From the NCBI GenBank assembly GCA_900556025.1, contig USNG01000007.1, positions 1 through 50,566 of the forward strand: a DNA stretch of 50,566 nucleotides, given 5' to 3'. The notes beneath the pieces are model-generated. The model was given only the letters and a program-made list of their open reading frames with translations. It ran no database searches and was not told where the DNA came from. A program made the translations under genes and the position numbers. This stretch comes from an uncultured Mycoplasmatota bacterium. GTDB taxonomy: Bacteria; Bacillota_I; Bacilli_A; RF39; UBA660. This document shows, in pieces, positions 41,212 through 50,312 of the stretch (the first letter of the stretch is position 1; every line of letters starts with the position of its first letter).

Positions 41212-42972
41212 ATGTTAGGAAATATTATAACAATTAATAAAAATAGTGCAATTGTTAAAATAAATAAAGATAGCGAAATTAGTGATTTAATAAATATGCA
41301 TGTCATATTTGAAGATGACAATAAAAAAATTCTTGGAGAAATAGATTCTATTCTTGAAGATACTATTAAAATTACTTTTTTAGGAGAATTAACTGAGAAT
41401 GATTTTATAGGTGGTTTAATTAAAAAGCCAAGTATGAATGCTAAATTAAGAATTATTAATGATCAAGAATTACATATATTAACAGGTAATCCTGAAAGAG
41501 CAATTCAATTAGGAGTTAGTCCTTTATATAATGATTTTCCACTTAATGTAAGTATAGATGAATTATTTTCAAATCATACTGCTATATTTGGTAATACAGG
41601 TAGTGGTAAAACTTATGGTATATGTAGAATAATACAAAATATATTTCCTAATTCTCAAATAATACCTTATAAAGCTAATTTATTTATATTTGATTCTTAT
41701 GGTGAATATATAAATGCTTTTAAAGATATTAATAAAAATAACCCATACTATTCATTTAAAGTAATAACTACTAATACGAATAAACCATATGAAAAATTAA
41801 ATATACCAGTATGTTTATTAGAATTAGATGATATGTTGAATTTATTAGAAGCAACTAATTTCTCTCAAATAGCTATGGTTGAAACTATGCTTACTTATGT
41901 TAAAATGTTTGCTCGTGAAGATAATGAAGCTAAAGATTTTAAAAATCATATTTTAGCTAAAGCAATAATATCAATTATGTATACTAATCAAACATCTTCT
42001 AAGATAAGAGATCAAATATTTGAAATATTAAGTGAGACTAATACTGAAGAGATATCTTTAGATACTGAAGTTCCTGGTATTGGATTTACTCGTAGATTTA
42101 GAAATTGTTTTGATATAGATAGTGAAGGAAGATTTGCTGAACGTAAGATAATATCAGATTATATTCAACAATTTATACAAGAAGATAGAAAATGGAATTA
42201 TAATTCTGCTGGAGTTTGTTATTCTCTTCATGATTTAGAAGTTGCTTTAAACTTTACTTTATATAGTGAAAGATATCTACTTAATGAAGCTATGTATGAT
42301 AGTGCGATGAGTTTAAAAGTTAAACTTCATAATTTAGCTAGTAGAACAAATAGTCAATTCTTTTCTTCTGATAGGTATATTACAATTGATGAATATATTA
42401 AGAGAATTCAAATTAATGGTAATAAGAAGAGTCAAATTGTTAACTTTAATTTAGAAGATGTTGATGATAGATTTGCTAGAACTGTTGTTAAAATATTTGG
42501 GCGTATGTTTATGAAATATACAAGAAGTTTAGAAAATAGAGCATCTTTTCCAATTCATATGATTTTAGAAGAGGCTCATAGATATGTTATAGAGAATGAT
42601 GATAAGAAATTACTTGGATATAATATATTTGAAAGAATTGCTAAAGAAGGTCGTAAATATGGTTTAATAATGGATATTATTACTCAAAGACCAACTGATT
42701 TAAATGAAAATGTTATTAGTCAATGTGCTAATTTCTTAATATTTAAAATAAATCATCCAGCTGATTTAGAATATATTGCTAAAAGTGTTCCTAATATGAG
42801 TGAAGATGTAGTTGAAAAACAAAAGACACTTCAATCAGGTACTTGTGTAGCTTTCGGTAGAATATTTAAAATACCAATGATAGTTAAGATGGAGAAAGCT
42901 TGTCCCCCACCTACAAGTGCTAACTGTGAAATATATAATAATTGGATGGTAAAATTAAAACAACAACAATAA
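41212..42972 (+). CDS. HerA-like DNA translocase/helicase ATPase (DUF87)
   Basis: The 586-residue protein has an N-terminal beta-barrel of the HAS type (1 to about 95; IITINKNSAIVKIN, MHVIFEDDNKKILGEI), Walker A GNTGSGKTY from residue 127, Walker B with Glu453-Glu454 (MILEEAHRY), and MDIITQRPTDLNENVISQC, the sensor and arginine-finger region of HerA/FtsK-type hexamers. Such ATPases pump DNA for a nuclease partner (NurA) or act in phage defence with other effectors. Neither NurA nor a Sir2-like gene is adjacent, so it stands alone. GAAAGGTATAGG lies upstream of the ATG. Confidence 0.85.
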   Translation: MLGNIITINKNSAIVKINKDSEISDLINMHVIFEDDNKKILGEIDSILEDTIKITFLGELTENDFIGGLIKKPSMNAKLRIINDQELHILTGNPERAIQLGVSPLYNDFPLNVSIDELFSNHTAIFGNTGSGKTYGICRIIQNIFPNSQIIPYKANLFIFDSYGEYINAFKDINKNNPYYSFKVITTNTNKPYEKLNIPVCLLELDDMLNLLEATNFSQIAMVETMLTYVKMFAREDNEAKDFKNHILAKAIISIMYTNQTSSKIRDQIFEILSETNTEEISLDTEVPGIGFTRRFRNCFDIDSEGRFAERKIISDYIQQFIQEDRKWNYNSAGVCYSLHDLEVALNFTLYSERYLLNEAMYDSAMSLKVKLHNLASRTNSQFFSSDRYITIDEYIKRIQINGNKKSQIVNFNLEDVDDRFARTVVKIFGRMFMKYTRSLENRASFPIHMILEEAHRYVIENDDKKLLGYNIFERIAKEGRKYGLIMDIITQRPTDLNENVISQCANFLIFKINHPADLEYIAKSVPNMSEDVVEKQKTLQSGTCVAFGRIFKIPMIVKMEKACPPPTSANCEIYNNWMVKLKQQQ

Positions 42973-42992
42973 AGATAAGGATGTGACGTATA

Positions 42993-45401
42993 ATGTATGA
43001 TTTAGGTAGTCATTTTCATATAGATGTTAATAAAGGTAAAACACCTACATCTTGTGTATTTAGAGGTAATTATTATAGGATAAGTATATTATCTGACTCT
43101 TTAATTCGCTTTGAATATAATTTAAAAGGAGTTTTTAATGACTATCCTACATTGTTTGCATTTAATAGATCTTTTGGTGAACCTAAAGTAACTGTTACTG
43201 AAGATAATCAAAATATTGTTATTAAGAGTTCTAAATTTATATTAGAATATCAAAAAGAAAAACCTTTTACTGGAGATAAATTAGTTCCAGATAGATATTT
43301 AAAGGTTAGAATACCAGAAAGTGAAAAATCGTGGTATTTTAATCATCCAGAAGTTAGAAATTTTGGTGGTACTAGTTATAGTTTAGATTATATGAAGAAT
43401 CCACCTTTACTTGAAAAAGGATTGTTTTCTTTAGATGGATTTGCAACTTTTGATGATTCTATGACTCCTATACTTGATGATAATGGTAATGTTACGTTAC
43501 CTAATCCAGATGTTATAGATACATATTTATTTATATATAATGGTAATTTTGGTGTTGGATTAAGAGACTATTTTAATTTAACATCATTGCCACCACTTAT
43601 TCCTAGATATGCTCTTGGAGTATGGTGGGCTAAGAATGAAGAATATGATGAAGAAGGAATACAATCTCTTGTAGAAAACTTTAAAAGAAATAAAATACCT
43701 ATGTCTATATTATTGTTAAATAAATATGCTAGAAATAAAAATAAATTTTCTGATTTAAGTTTTTCATTTGATAAGAGTATTTTTCCTGATCCTAGTGCAA
43801 TGAGTAAATATTTACATGATAATAATATATATTTAGGATGTAATATTAGAACTGATGGTGTTCTTAGTATAGAAGAACCTAATCATAGTGAATTTATTAA
43901 AATATATGATCAAGATACTGATAAAAATATTCCTATTAATGTTTATAATTCTAAACTTATAGATGGTTTCTTAAAAGGAATAATTGATCCATTCTTAAAT
44001 CAAGGTGTTGATATGTTATGGATGGATGATAATAATATTAATGATAGACTTAGAAATTCTGTTATGGCTTATTATTTATATAATAACTTTAATAATAATA
44101 TAGCTAAAAGAAATTTATTAATGAATCGTAATTATGGAATATGTCCTCATAGATATTCAGTATTATATAGTGGCAATACATATATTAATTGGAAAACTAT
44201 TAAATATTTACCTTTTTATAATTCTACTGCATCAAATATTGGTGTTTCTTGGTGGAGCCATGATATTGGTGGATTTAAAGGTGGAGTTGAAGATGCTGAA
44301 CTTTATATGAGATATATTCAACTTGGTACTTATAGTCCAATTCTTAGAATAACTAGTGAAGGTGGAAAATATTATAAAAGAGAGCCATGGAAATGGGATG
44401 TTAAAACTGAAACAATAGTTAAATATTATTTAAATTTAAGACATAGATTAATACCATATTTATATGCTGAAGCTAAAAAATATTCTTCAATTGGTTCACC
44501 ACTTATTCAACCTTTATATTATAAATATCCTGAAACTTATGATGAACCACTTTATAAAAATGAGTATTATTTTGGAACAGAATTATTTGTTTGTCCTATA
44601 GTTAGTCCTAAAAATGAAGTTATGGATAGAGTAGTTCATAGAATATTTTTACCTAATGGAGTTTGGTATGACTTTAAGACTGGTAAAAAGTTTATGGGAG
44701 GTAAAAGATATGTTACTTTCTATAAAGATGAAGATTATCCTGTGTTTGCTAAAACTGGTGCTATAATACCTATGGCAGTATTAGATAAAGAAAACTTAAA
44801 TGATACTTCTAGTCCTAAAACATTACAAATTGATATTTTCCCAGGAAGAAGTAATACATATAAATTATATGAAGATGATGGATATTCTCTTCATTATAAA
44901 CAAGGTGAATCTTTTACAACTGAAATAAATTATTATTATAAAGAGAATGATTTCTCTGTTTCCTTAGAACCAGTTGAAGGATATGATGCTAGTAGTGTTC
45001 CTGAAACAAGAAATTACGTAATTAATTTTAGAAATACTAAACCTACTAATGGAGTTCAAGTATTTGTTAATGAAATAAATATTCCTTTTGAAAGTCATTC
45101 AGTTGAAAATGATTTCATAGTTGAATTTAAGAATGTTAAATTAACTGATAAAGTATTAATATTCTGTAAAGGAAAAGATATTGAGATTGATTCTTCTAGA
45201 GCTATAAATGAAGATTTAGATGGAATTATTAGTGACTTAAAAGTTGATACTGAGATTAAAGTTAAATTGGCTGATATATTATTTAGTGATAGTGATATTA
45301 AAGCTAAAAGAATTGCTATTAGAAAGTTAAAGAGGGATGGACTAGAACCAGTATTTATAAAAATGTTTATTAAGTTGCTTGAATATATTGCTGAGTTATA
45401 G
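42993..45401 (+). CDS. Glycoside hydrolase family 31 (alpha-glucosidase-like)
   Basis: The 802-residue enzyme has an N-terminal beta-sandwich (about 1-200), the catalytic barrel and C-terminal beta-domains. The probable nucleophile is Asp345 in DMLWMDDNN, where the family pattern is W-x-D, and the probable acid/base is Asp424 in WWSHDIGGF, a hallmark of GH31. RYALGVWWAKNEEYDEEGI and PLYYKYPET also fit. No signal peptide is seen, so it acts in the cytoplasm on imported alpha-glucosides. The C-terminal 75 residues (ISDLKVDTEIKVKLADI) form an extra helical region. AAGGATGTG precedes the ATG. Confidence 0.92.
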   Translation: MYDLGSHFHIDVNKGKTPTSCVFRGNYYRISILSDSLIRFEYNLKGVFNDYPTLFAFNRSFGEPKVTVTEDNQNIVIKSSKFILEYQKEKPFTGDKLVPDRYLKVRIPESEKSWYFNHPEVRNFGGTSYSLDYMKNPPLLEKGLFSLDGFATFDDSMTPILDDNGNVTLPNPDVIDTYLFIYNGNFGVGLRDYFNLTSLPPLIPRYALGVWWAKNEEYDEEGIQSLVENFKRNKIPMSILLLNKYARNKNKFSDLSFSFDKSIFPDPSAMSKYLHDNNIYLGCNIRTDGVLSIEEPNHSEFIKIYDQDTDKNIPINVYNSKLIDGFLKGIIDPFLNQGVDMLWMDDNNINDRLRNSVMAYYLYNNFNNNIAKRNLLMNRNYGICPHRYSVLYSGNTYINWKTIKYLPFYNSTASNIGVSWWSHDIGGFKGGVEDAELYMRYIQLGTYSPILRITSEGGKYYKREPWKWDVKTETIVKYYLNLRHRLIPYLYAEAKKYSSIGSPLIQPLYYKYPETYDEPLYKNEYYFGTELFVCPIVSPKNEVMDRVVHRIFLPNGVWYDFKTGKKFMGGKRYVTFYKDEDYPVFAKTGAIIPMAVLDKENLNDTSSPKTLQIDIFPGRSNTYKLYEDDGYSLHYKQGESFTTEINYYYKENDFSVSLEPVEGYDASSVPETRNYVINFRNTKPTNGVQVFVNEINIPFESHSVENDFIVEFKNVKLTDKVLIFCKGKDIEIDSSRAINEDLDGIISDLKVDTEIKVKLADILFSDSDIKAKRIAIRKLKRDGLEPVFIKMFIKLLEYIAEL

Positions 45402-45451
45402 TATAATACATACATATTTGTTGACAGAAAAAGTAGTAAATATCTTATTTA

Positions 45452-45617
45452 TTAATAGAAAGTTAGTGGGTGATGGAAACTAATATAAACTGATATTGAA
45501 CTTGTTTTCTATAGAATAATCGTACATTGGCGTTAACAATAAATTAAGATGCATAAGACTTTATGAATTAAGGTGGTACCGTGGGAATATCTCATCCTTA
45601 AGTTATAAAGTTTTTAT
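45452..45617 (+). promoter_or_regulatory. T-box riboswitch, Leu specifier (CTT), for membrane protein-leuS
   Basis: Stem I signature ATAGAAAGTTAGTGGGTGATGGAAACTAAT (from 45455), specifier GAACTTG with codon CTT at 45501-45503, and T-box core AAGGTGGTACCGTGG at 45570-45584. The terminator pairs ACTTTATGAATTAAGG with CCTTAAGTTATAAAGT (to about 45611) followed by T. A TTGACA at 45421-45426 is a likely -35, though no good -10 follows at 17 bases. The specifier matches leuS, the second gene of the unit. Confidence 0.92.
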
Positions 45618-45631
45618 TTTTGGAGGAATAT

Positions 45632-46036
45632 ATGGAAGTATTATGGGCTATTTATGATTTTTTCTTTCTGTATTTACTAATATTTATTATTTATACAGTA
45701 TTTATTAATAAAAGAAAGAAAAACTTTTCTACACTGAAAAAGAATGATGAAGTTGTTTTGTTTGTAAATAGATATGGTATTGATGTAGAGAAAGTTGGTT
45801 TTAAAAGAATTAAAAAGTATTTAGCGTTGATTAATTCATTTATTATAGCTTTTTCTAGTACAATAATTATTCATGTTGATGGGTTATTGTTAAAAGTTGG
45901 AATAGGTTTTGTAGTTATTATGATTATGATATATTCATTATATGAAATAGTTGGTAGAAAATTAAAGAAAATGGAGGGTGATAAAAAATGTACAACTGTA
46001 AAGAAATCGAAGAAAAATGGCAAAAATATTGGTTAG
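45632..46036 (+). CDS. Small membrane protein under the Leu T-box, unknown
   Basis: The 134-residue product has a first membrane helix (about 5-26), a basic loop, and two closely spaced helices (about 65-85 and 88-108) separated by HVDGLLLKV, then a very basic C-terminal tail. I recognise no family. GGAGGAA precedes ATG 45632; an in-frame TTG at 45620 lies on that site and is not used. The 3' end overlaps leuS by 49 bases in another frame, so the two must be translationally linked. Its place between riboswitch and synthetase implies induction by leucine starvation. Confidence 0.7.
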   Translation: MEVLWAIYDFFFLYLLIFIIYTVFINKRKKNFSTLKKNDEVVLFVNRYGIDVEKVGFKRIKKYLALINSFIIAFSSTIIIHVDGLLLKVGIGFVVIMIMIYSLYEIVGRKLKKMEGDKKCTTVKKSKKNGKNIG

Positions 46037-48402
46037 ATCATAAAACTTTTAAAGCAGTTAATAATGGTGGAGATAAACATTATTATATTCTAGTTGAGTT
46101 TCCTTATCCTAGTGGTAATGGACTTCATGTAGGACATGTTAGAAGTTATACTGCTCAAGATGCTAAAGCTAGAATTAAGAGAATGCAAGGATATAATGTT
46201 TTATATCCAATGGGTTTTGATTCTTTTGGTAGTCCTGCTGAACAATATGCTATTAAGAATCATATTCATCCATCTAAAGCTGTAGAAGAAAATATTAAAA
46301 CATTTAAAGGTCAAATGATGAGTTTAGGTTATTCATTTGACTGGGATAGAGAATTTGCTACTAGTGATCCAGAATATTATAAATGGACTCAATGGCAATT
46401 CTTACAATTTTATAAACATGGTATGGCTTATAAAGATACTATAGCTGTTAATTGGTGTCCTACATGTAAGACAGTTTTGTCTAATGAAGATAGTTCTGGT
46501 GGAGTATGTGAAAGATGTGGAACTGCTGTTACTCAAAAAGAGAAATCTCAATGGATGCTTAGAATGAGTGATTATGCAGAAGACTTATTAACTGGACTTG
46601 AAAATACTAATTTTGCTGATAAAGTTAAATTAGGACAAATTAATTGGATTGGTAAAAGTAGTGGAGTCGAATTAGATGTTGATATAGTAGGTGGAGGTAA
46701 ATTCTCTGTATTTACTACTTGTATTGAAACTGTATATGGTATTACTTTCTTTGTAATAGCTCCTGATGGAAAATTAATTAAAGAATTAATGCCAAGAATT
46801 AAAAATCAAGATGAAGTTAAAAAATATATCGAAGAAACTGCTTCTAAGAGTAATATGGATAGAACAGAATTAAATAAAGAAAAGACTGGATGTTTGATTG
46901 AAGGTATTAAAGCTATTAATCCTATTAATGGAAAAGAAGTACCAATTTTCTTAGGAGATTTTGTTTTAGGTAGTTATGGAACTGGAGCTGTTATGGCTGT
47001 TCCAGCTCATGATCAAAGAGACTTTGAATATGCACAAGCACATAATTTAGATATGTTACAAGTTATTGATGGAAGAAGTGTTGATGAGTGTGCTTTTGAA
47101 AAACAAGATTATTTAGGAAAAGGTTGTAAATTAATTAATAGTGAAGAATTTACTGGTATGACAGTAGAAGAAGCTAAAGAAGCTATTACTGAAAAATTAG
47201 TTAATAGAAAAATAGCTCGTAAAGTTAATAATTATAAAATGAGAGATTGGATTTTCTCAAGACAAAGATTCTGGGGAGAACCTATTCCAATGATATATTG
47301 TGAAAAATGTGGATGGCAACCTATGGATGAAAAAGATTTACCATTAGTTCTTCCAAATATAGCTGAATATGAACCAACTGAAGATGGTGAAAGTCCACTT
47401 GCTAAAATTGAAGAGTGGGTTAATTGTGAATGTCCAAAATGTGGTGGTAAGGCTAAACGTGAAACAGATACTATGCCAAACTGGGCTGGATCAAGTTGGT
47501 ATTTCTTAAGATTTATGGATGCACATAATAATAAAGAATTTGCCTCAATGGATGCAATGAAGTATTGGGGTAAAGTCGATTGGTATAATGGAGGAATGGA
47601 ACATACAGCAAGACATTTGCTATATGCAAGATTCTGGGTACAATTTTTGTATAATATTGGTCTAGTTCCTAATAAAGAAATGATTTACAAAAGAGTAAGT
47701 CATGGTATGGTACTTGGTTCTAACAATGAAAAAATGAGTAAAAGTAAAGGTAATGTTATCAATCCAGATGATATTGTTAATGAATTTGGTGCTGATACAT
47801 TAAGACTTTATGAAATGTTTATGGGTGATTATAAAGAAGATGTTCCTTGGAGTACTGAAAGTTTAAAAGGATGTAAAAGATTTATTGATAAAGTTATTAG
47901 ACTAAAAGATACTTTAAATGATAATGTAGGTTTTACCAAAGATTTAGAAAAAATACAAAATCAAACTATAAAAAAAGTAACTTATGATTTAGATAATATG
48001 GCCTATAATACAGCTGTATCAAGTTTAATGATTTTGACAAATGCTTATCAAGATGCTAAATCAATTTCTAAAGAAGATTATAGATTACTTCTTACACTTT
48101 TAAATCCAATAGCTCCACATATTACAGAGGAGTTAAATGAAAGTATTGGGTTTAGTCCAATTGTAAATAGTACTTGGCCAGTATATGATGAAGATAAAAC
48201 TAAGGATACAACTGTTACTATAGCAGTATCTGTTAATGGTAAAGTAAGAGGAAAACTTGAGGTTGATGTTGATACACCATCTGATATACTTCAGGAAAAA
48301 GCATTTACACTTCCAAATGTTCAAAACTTTACAAATGGTAAGGAAATTGTTAAGGTTATTGCTATTCCTAATAAAATAGTAAATATCGTAGTAAAGGGTT
48401 AA
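45988..48402 (+). CDS. leuS: Leucyl-tRNA synthetase
   Basis: Charges tRNA-Leu. The 804-residue class I enzyme shows the HIGH motif as PYPSGNGLHVGH (about 39-50), a zinc region CPTC...CERCGT, the CP1 editing domain (about 220-400) and KMSKS in NEKMSKSKGNV (about 580). In CP1 the threonine-rich motif is TTCIETVYG where the common form is TTRPDTLFG; the editing Thr and AHDQRDFEYA are kept. Length is usual. GGAGGGTG at 45972-45979 is within the upstream membrane-protein gene. A terminator overlaps the stop codon. Confidence 0.97.
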   Translation: MYNCKEIEEKWQKYWLDHKTFKAVNNGGDKHYYILVEFPYPSGNGLHVGHVRSYTAQDAKARIKRMQGYNVLYPMGFDSFGSPAEQYAIKNHIHPSKAVEENIKTFKGQMMSLGYSFDWDREFATSDPEYYKWTQWQFLQFYKHGMAYKDTIAVNWCPTCKTVLSNEDSSGGVCERCGTAVTQKEKSQWMLRMSDYAEDLLTGLENTNFADKVKLGQINWIGKSSGVELDVDIVGGGKFSVFTTCIETVYGITFFVIAPDGKLIKELMPRIKNQDEVKKYIEETASKSNMDRTELNKEKTGCLIEGIKAINPINGKEVPIFLGDFVLGSYGTGAVMAVPAHDQRDFEYAQAHNLDMLQVIDGRSVDECAFEKQDYLGKGCKLINSEEFTGMTVEEAKEAITEKLVNRKIARKVNNYKMRDWIFSRQRFWGEPIPMIYCEKCGWQPMDEKDLPLVLPNIAEYEPTEDGESPLAKIEEWVNCECPKCGGKAKRETDTMPNWAGSSWYFLRFMDAHNNKEFASMDAMKYWGKVDWYNGGMEHTARHLLYARFWVQFLYNIGLVPNKEMIYKRVSHGMVLGSNNEKMSKSKGNVINPDDIVNEFGADTLRLYEMFMGDYKEDVPWSTESLKGCKRFIDKVIRLKDTLNDNVGFTKDLEKIQNQTIKKVTYDLDNMAYNTAVSSLMILTNAYQDAKSISKEDYRLLLTLLNPIAPHITEELNESIGFSPIVNSTWPVYDEDKTKDTTVTIAVSVNGKVRGKLEVDVDTPSDILQEKAFTLPNVQNFTNGKEIVKVIAIPNKIVNIVVKG

Positions 48403-48414
48403 TAACCCTTTTTA
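48393..48414 (+). terminator. Rho-independent terminator after leuS
   Basis: Arms AAAGGGTT (48393-48400) and AACCCTTT (48404-48411), three-base loop, then T; overlaps the stop codon. Confidence 0.8.
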
Positions 48415-48500
48415 TTATGGAAAAATGTGTAAAAAGTTACAAAAATAACTGGTTTTTTGTGTAAACTATTTATAATTGTTAAGCAAAAGGAGTAGTAAAT

Positions 48501-48566
48501 ATGTTTTTTAAATGTTATAATTCTAATTATGAAAAAGGAAAAATTAGATATTTTATACGAAGATAA
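48501..48566 (+). CDS. Possible 21-residue upstream peptide overlapping the RluA-type gene
   Basis: ATG 48501 lies eight bases after AAAGGAG (48486-48492), the only good ribosome site here, while the pseudouridine synthase ATG at 48529 has none of its own. The short frame (starting MFFKCYNSNYEK) runs 38 bases into that gene in another frame and ends at 48566. It may couple or modulate translation of the downstream gene, or the ribosome site may work on a non-ATG start of that gene. Context-based only. Confidence 0.35.
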   Translation: MFFKCYNSNYEKGKIRYFIRR

Positions 48567-49185
48567 ATTTTTAATAATTGTAAATAAGAAAAGTGGTATT
48601 CTTACAATTGCAAATGATAAAGAAAAAGAAAAAACTTTGTATCATGAAGTTCATGAATATTTATGGAGAAAAAATAAAAATAATAAAGTATTTATAATTC
48701 ATAGACTTGATAAAGATACAAGTGGAATAGTTATTTTTGCTAAAAATGATAAAATAAAGAAAATTATGCAGGATAATTGGGGAAGTGTTCAAAGATATTA
48801 CTATGCATTATGTCACGGAAATTTTAAATGTAAAAGTGGAACCATAATAAACTATTTGAAAGAAACTAAAACTTTTATGGTTTATGATACTAAAAATGAA
48901 AAAATTGGAGATAAATCTATTACTAAGTATGAAGTCATTGATAATGAAAATAATAAAACTTTAGTAAATATAAATATTTTAACAGGTAAGAAAAATCAAA
49001 TAAGAGTGGCAATGCAAAGTATAAATCATCCAATATATGGAGATAAAAAATATGGTAAAAAAGATGGTATGAGAAATTTATGTTTACATGCTTATAAAGT
49101 TATTTTTACTCATCCAATTACCAAAGAAAAAATTGTTATCGAGGCAAAAATGCCTAAATATATGAATATAAAAAAAGAAAGTTAG
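48529..49185 (+). CDS. RluA-family pseudouridine synthase
   Basis: The 218-residue enzyme converts a specific uridine of rRNA or tRNA to pseudouridine. Catalytic Asp is in HRLDKDTSGIVIFAKN near residue 63; YYALCHGNF, VNINILTGKKNQIRVAMQSINHPIYGDKKYG and LCLHAYKVIFTHPITKE are all typical. There is no N-terminal S4 domain, so it belongs with the shorter RluA/TruC-like members and the target position cannot be given. The ATG has no clear ribosome site of its own; the good one at 48486-48492 serves an overlapping short frame or an atypical start. Confidence 0.88.
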   Translation: MKKEKLDILYEDKFLIIVNKKSGILTIANDKEKEKTLYHEVHEYLWRKNKNNKVFIIHRLDKDTSGIVIFAKNDKIKKIMQDNWGSVQRYYYALCHGNFKCKSGTIINYLKETKTFMVYDTKNEKIGDKSITKYEVIDNENNKTLVNINILTGKKNQIRVAMQSINHPIYGDKKYGKKDGMRNLCLHAYKVIFTHPITKEKIVIEAKMPKYMNIKKES

Positions 49186-49243
49186 TCCTTTCTTCGACAA
49201 AATTCTTAAAAACTATGTTTTATACTATAATTGGTGATGACAT

Positions 49244-49414
49244 ATGAAAGTAAAATTATTTGATGAAAGTCATGAAAAAGATTTAGAAAAAGTAATAAAT
49301 CTTTTTTTAAATGAGGGAAACTATGATATAATAGATATTAAGTTTCAGGTTGCTATAGCAGTTTGTGGTGAAGAACAAATATATTGTTTTAGCGCTATGA
49401 TAATTTATAATTAA
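49244..49414 (+). CDS. Cse60-like small protein
   Basis: The 56-residue product (MKVKLFDESHEKDLEKVIN at the start, IKFQVAIAV and EEQIYCFSAMIIY at the end) matches my memory of the Cse60 family, named from a small sporulation-associated protein of Bacillus but widespread in Bacillota and phages without known function. Length fits. GGTGATG precedes the ATG and TATAAT (49226-49231) lies upstream. The stop TAA (49412-49414) overlaps on the opposite strand with the stop of the next gene within a shared TTAA. Confidence 0.7.
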   Translation: MKVKLFDESHEKDLEKVINLFLNEGNYDIIDIKFQVAIAVCGEEQIYCFSAMIIYN

Positions 49415-49656
49415 AGCATATACATATTATTAGAATCTATGTTAATGTCATCAGTGGAATAACTAGTATTTTCAAGACTTGATATTCTTTTATCTAATCT
49501 AGCAATTTGTCTTTCAATCTTTGCAAGTCTTTCCTCTAAATCAATATTATTTTGATTATAAAATTGGTTATTCATTGGCATCATATTTGGCATAAAACCA
49601 TTTTGAGGCATCATCATATTTTGATTTTCAAAAAATGAGTTTCTATTTTTCTTCAT
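49411..49656 (-). CDS. Small Met/Asn-rich coiled-coil protein, unknown
   Basis: The only protein gene on the minus strand. The 81-residue product has a Met/Asn/Gln/Phe-rich N-terminal half (NQNMMMPQNGFMPNMMPMNN) and a heptad-like helix, LEERLAKIERQIARLDKRI (about 41-63), predicted to form a coiled coil, then a polar tail. On the minus strand AAAGGA lies about seven bases before the ATG at 49656; an ATG two codons further upstream touches that site and is less likely. The composition resembles small coat or surface-associated proteins, but no family is recognised. Confidence 0.65.
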   Translation of the reverse strand: MKKNRNSFFENQNMMMPQNGFMPNMMPMNNQFYNQNNIDLEERLAKIERQIARLDKRISSLENTSYSTDDINIDSNNMYML

Positions 49657-49672
49657 AGGCATTCCTTTCTAA

Positions 49673-49681
49673 TGATAATAT
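49673..49681 (+). promoter_or_regulatory. Extended -10 promoter element of trmB
   Basis: TGATAATAT (TGn plus TAATAT) within the 50-base divergent gap between the minus-strand gene and trmB. Confidence 0.4.
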
Positions 49682-49706
49682 ATGTTTAAAAAAAGGAAGT
49701 GTTATT

Positions 49707-50312
49707 ATGAGAATGAGAAACCCAAAAAATATGGATGAAATACTAAATAGTTGTAATTATTTTTTAACTGAAGATTTATTTAATAATAATAATGATATAT
49801 GTTTAGAAATTGGTATGGGTAAAGGTAATTTCTTACTTGGAATGTGTTTAAATCATCCAAATATTAATTACATTGGTGTAGAAAAATATTCCAGTGTTAT
49901 TTGTAGTGCAATAAAAAAAATTAATGAATATGAATTAGATAATCTAAAGATACTTAACATAGATATTATGGATATTCCACAGTATTTATATGGAAAAATT
50001 AAAACAATTTATTTGAATTTTTCTGATCCTTGGCCTAAAAAAAGAAATACTAAACGAAGACTTACATCAGAAAATTTCTTAAAATTATATGATAATTTAT
50101 TTAAGGATGAAAAACATATTATTTTAAAAACAGATAATGATGATTTTTATGAATTTTCAAAAGAAAGTCTACTTTCATATGGCTATAAAATAATAAATGA
50201 AACTTACGATTTACATAATAGTGATATAACTGATAGTCCAAAAACTGAATATGAAGAGAAATTTTCTTCTCAAGGCGTTAAAATAAAATATATAGAAGTA
50301 ATAAAAAAATAG
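49707..50312 (+). CDS. trmB: tRNA (guanine-N7)-methyltransferase
   Basis: Makes m7G46 in the variable loop of tRNAs. The 201-residue protein has the SAM-binding motif ICLEIGMGKGNFLLG (about 31-45), NYIGVEKYSSVI, the signature NFSDPWPKKRNTKRRL (about 108-123) and the C-terminal TEYEEKFSSQGVKIKY. Length is typical. AAGGAAGTG precedes the ATG. Confidence 0.96.
   Translation: MRMRNPKNMDEILNSCNYFLTEDLFNNNNDICLEIGMGKGNFLLGMCLNHPNINYIGVEKYSSVICSAIKKINEYELDNLKILNIDIMDIPQYLYGKIKTIYLNFSDPWPKKRNTKRRLTSENFLKLYDNLFKDEKHIILKTDNDDFYEFSKESLLSYGYKIINETYDLHNSDITDSPKTEYEEKFSSQGVKIKYIEVIKK

Noticed and set aside
49226..49414. Sporulation capability inferred from the Cse60-like gene
   Set aside because: The family is found outside spore formers; no spore gene set is in the window.
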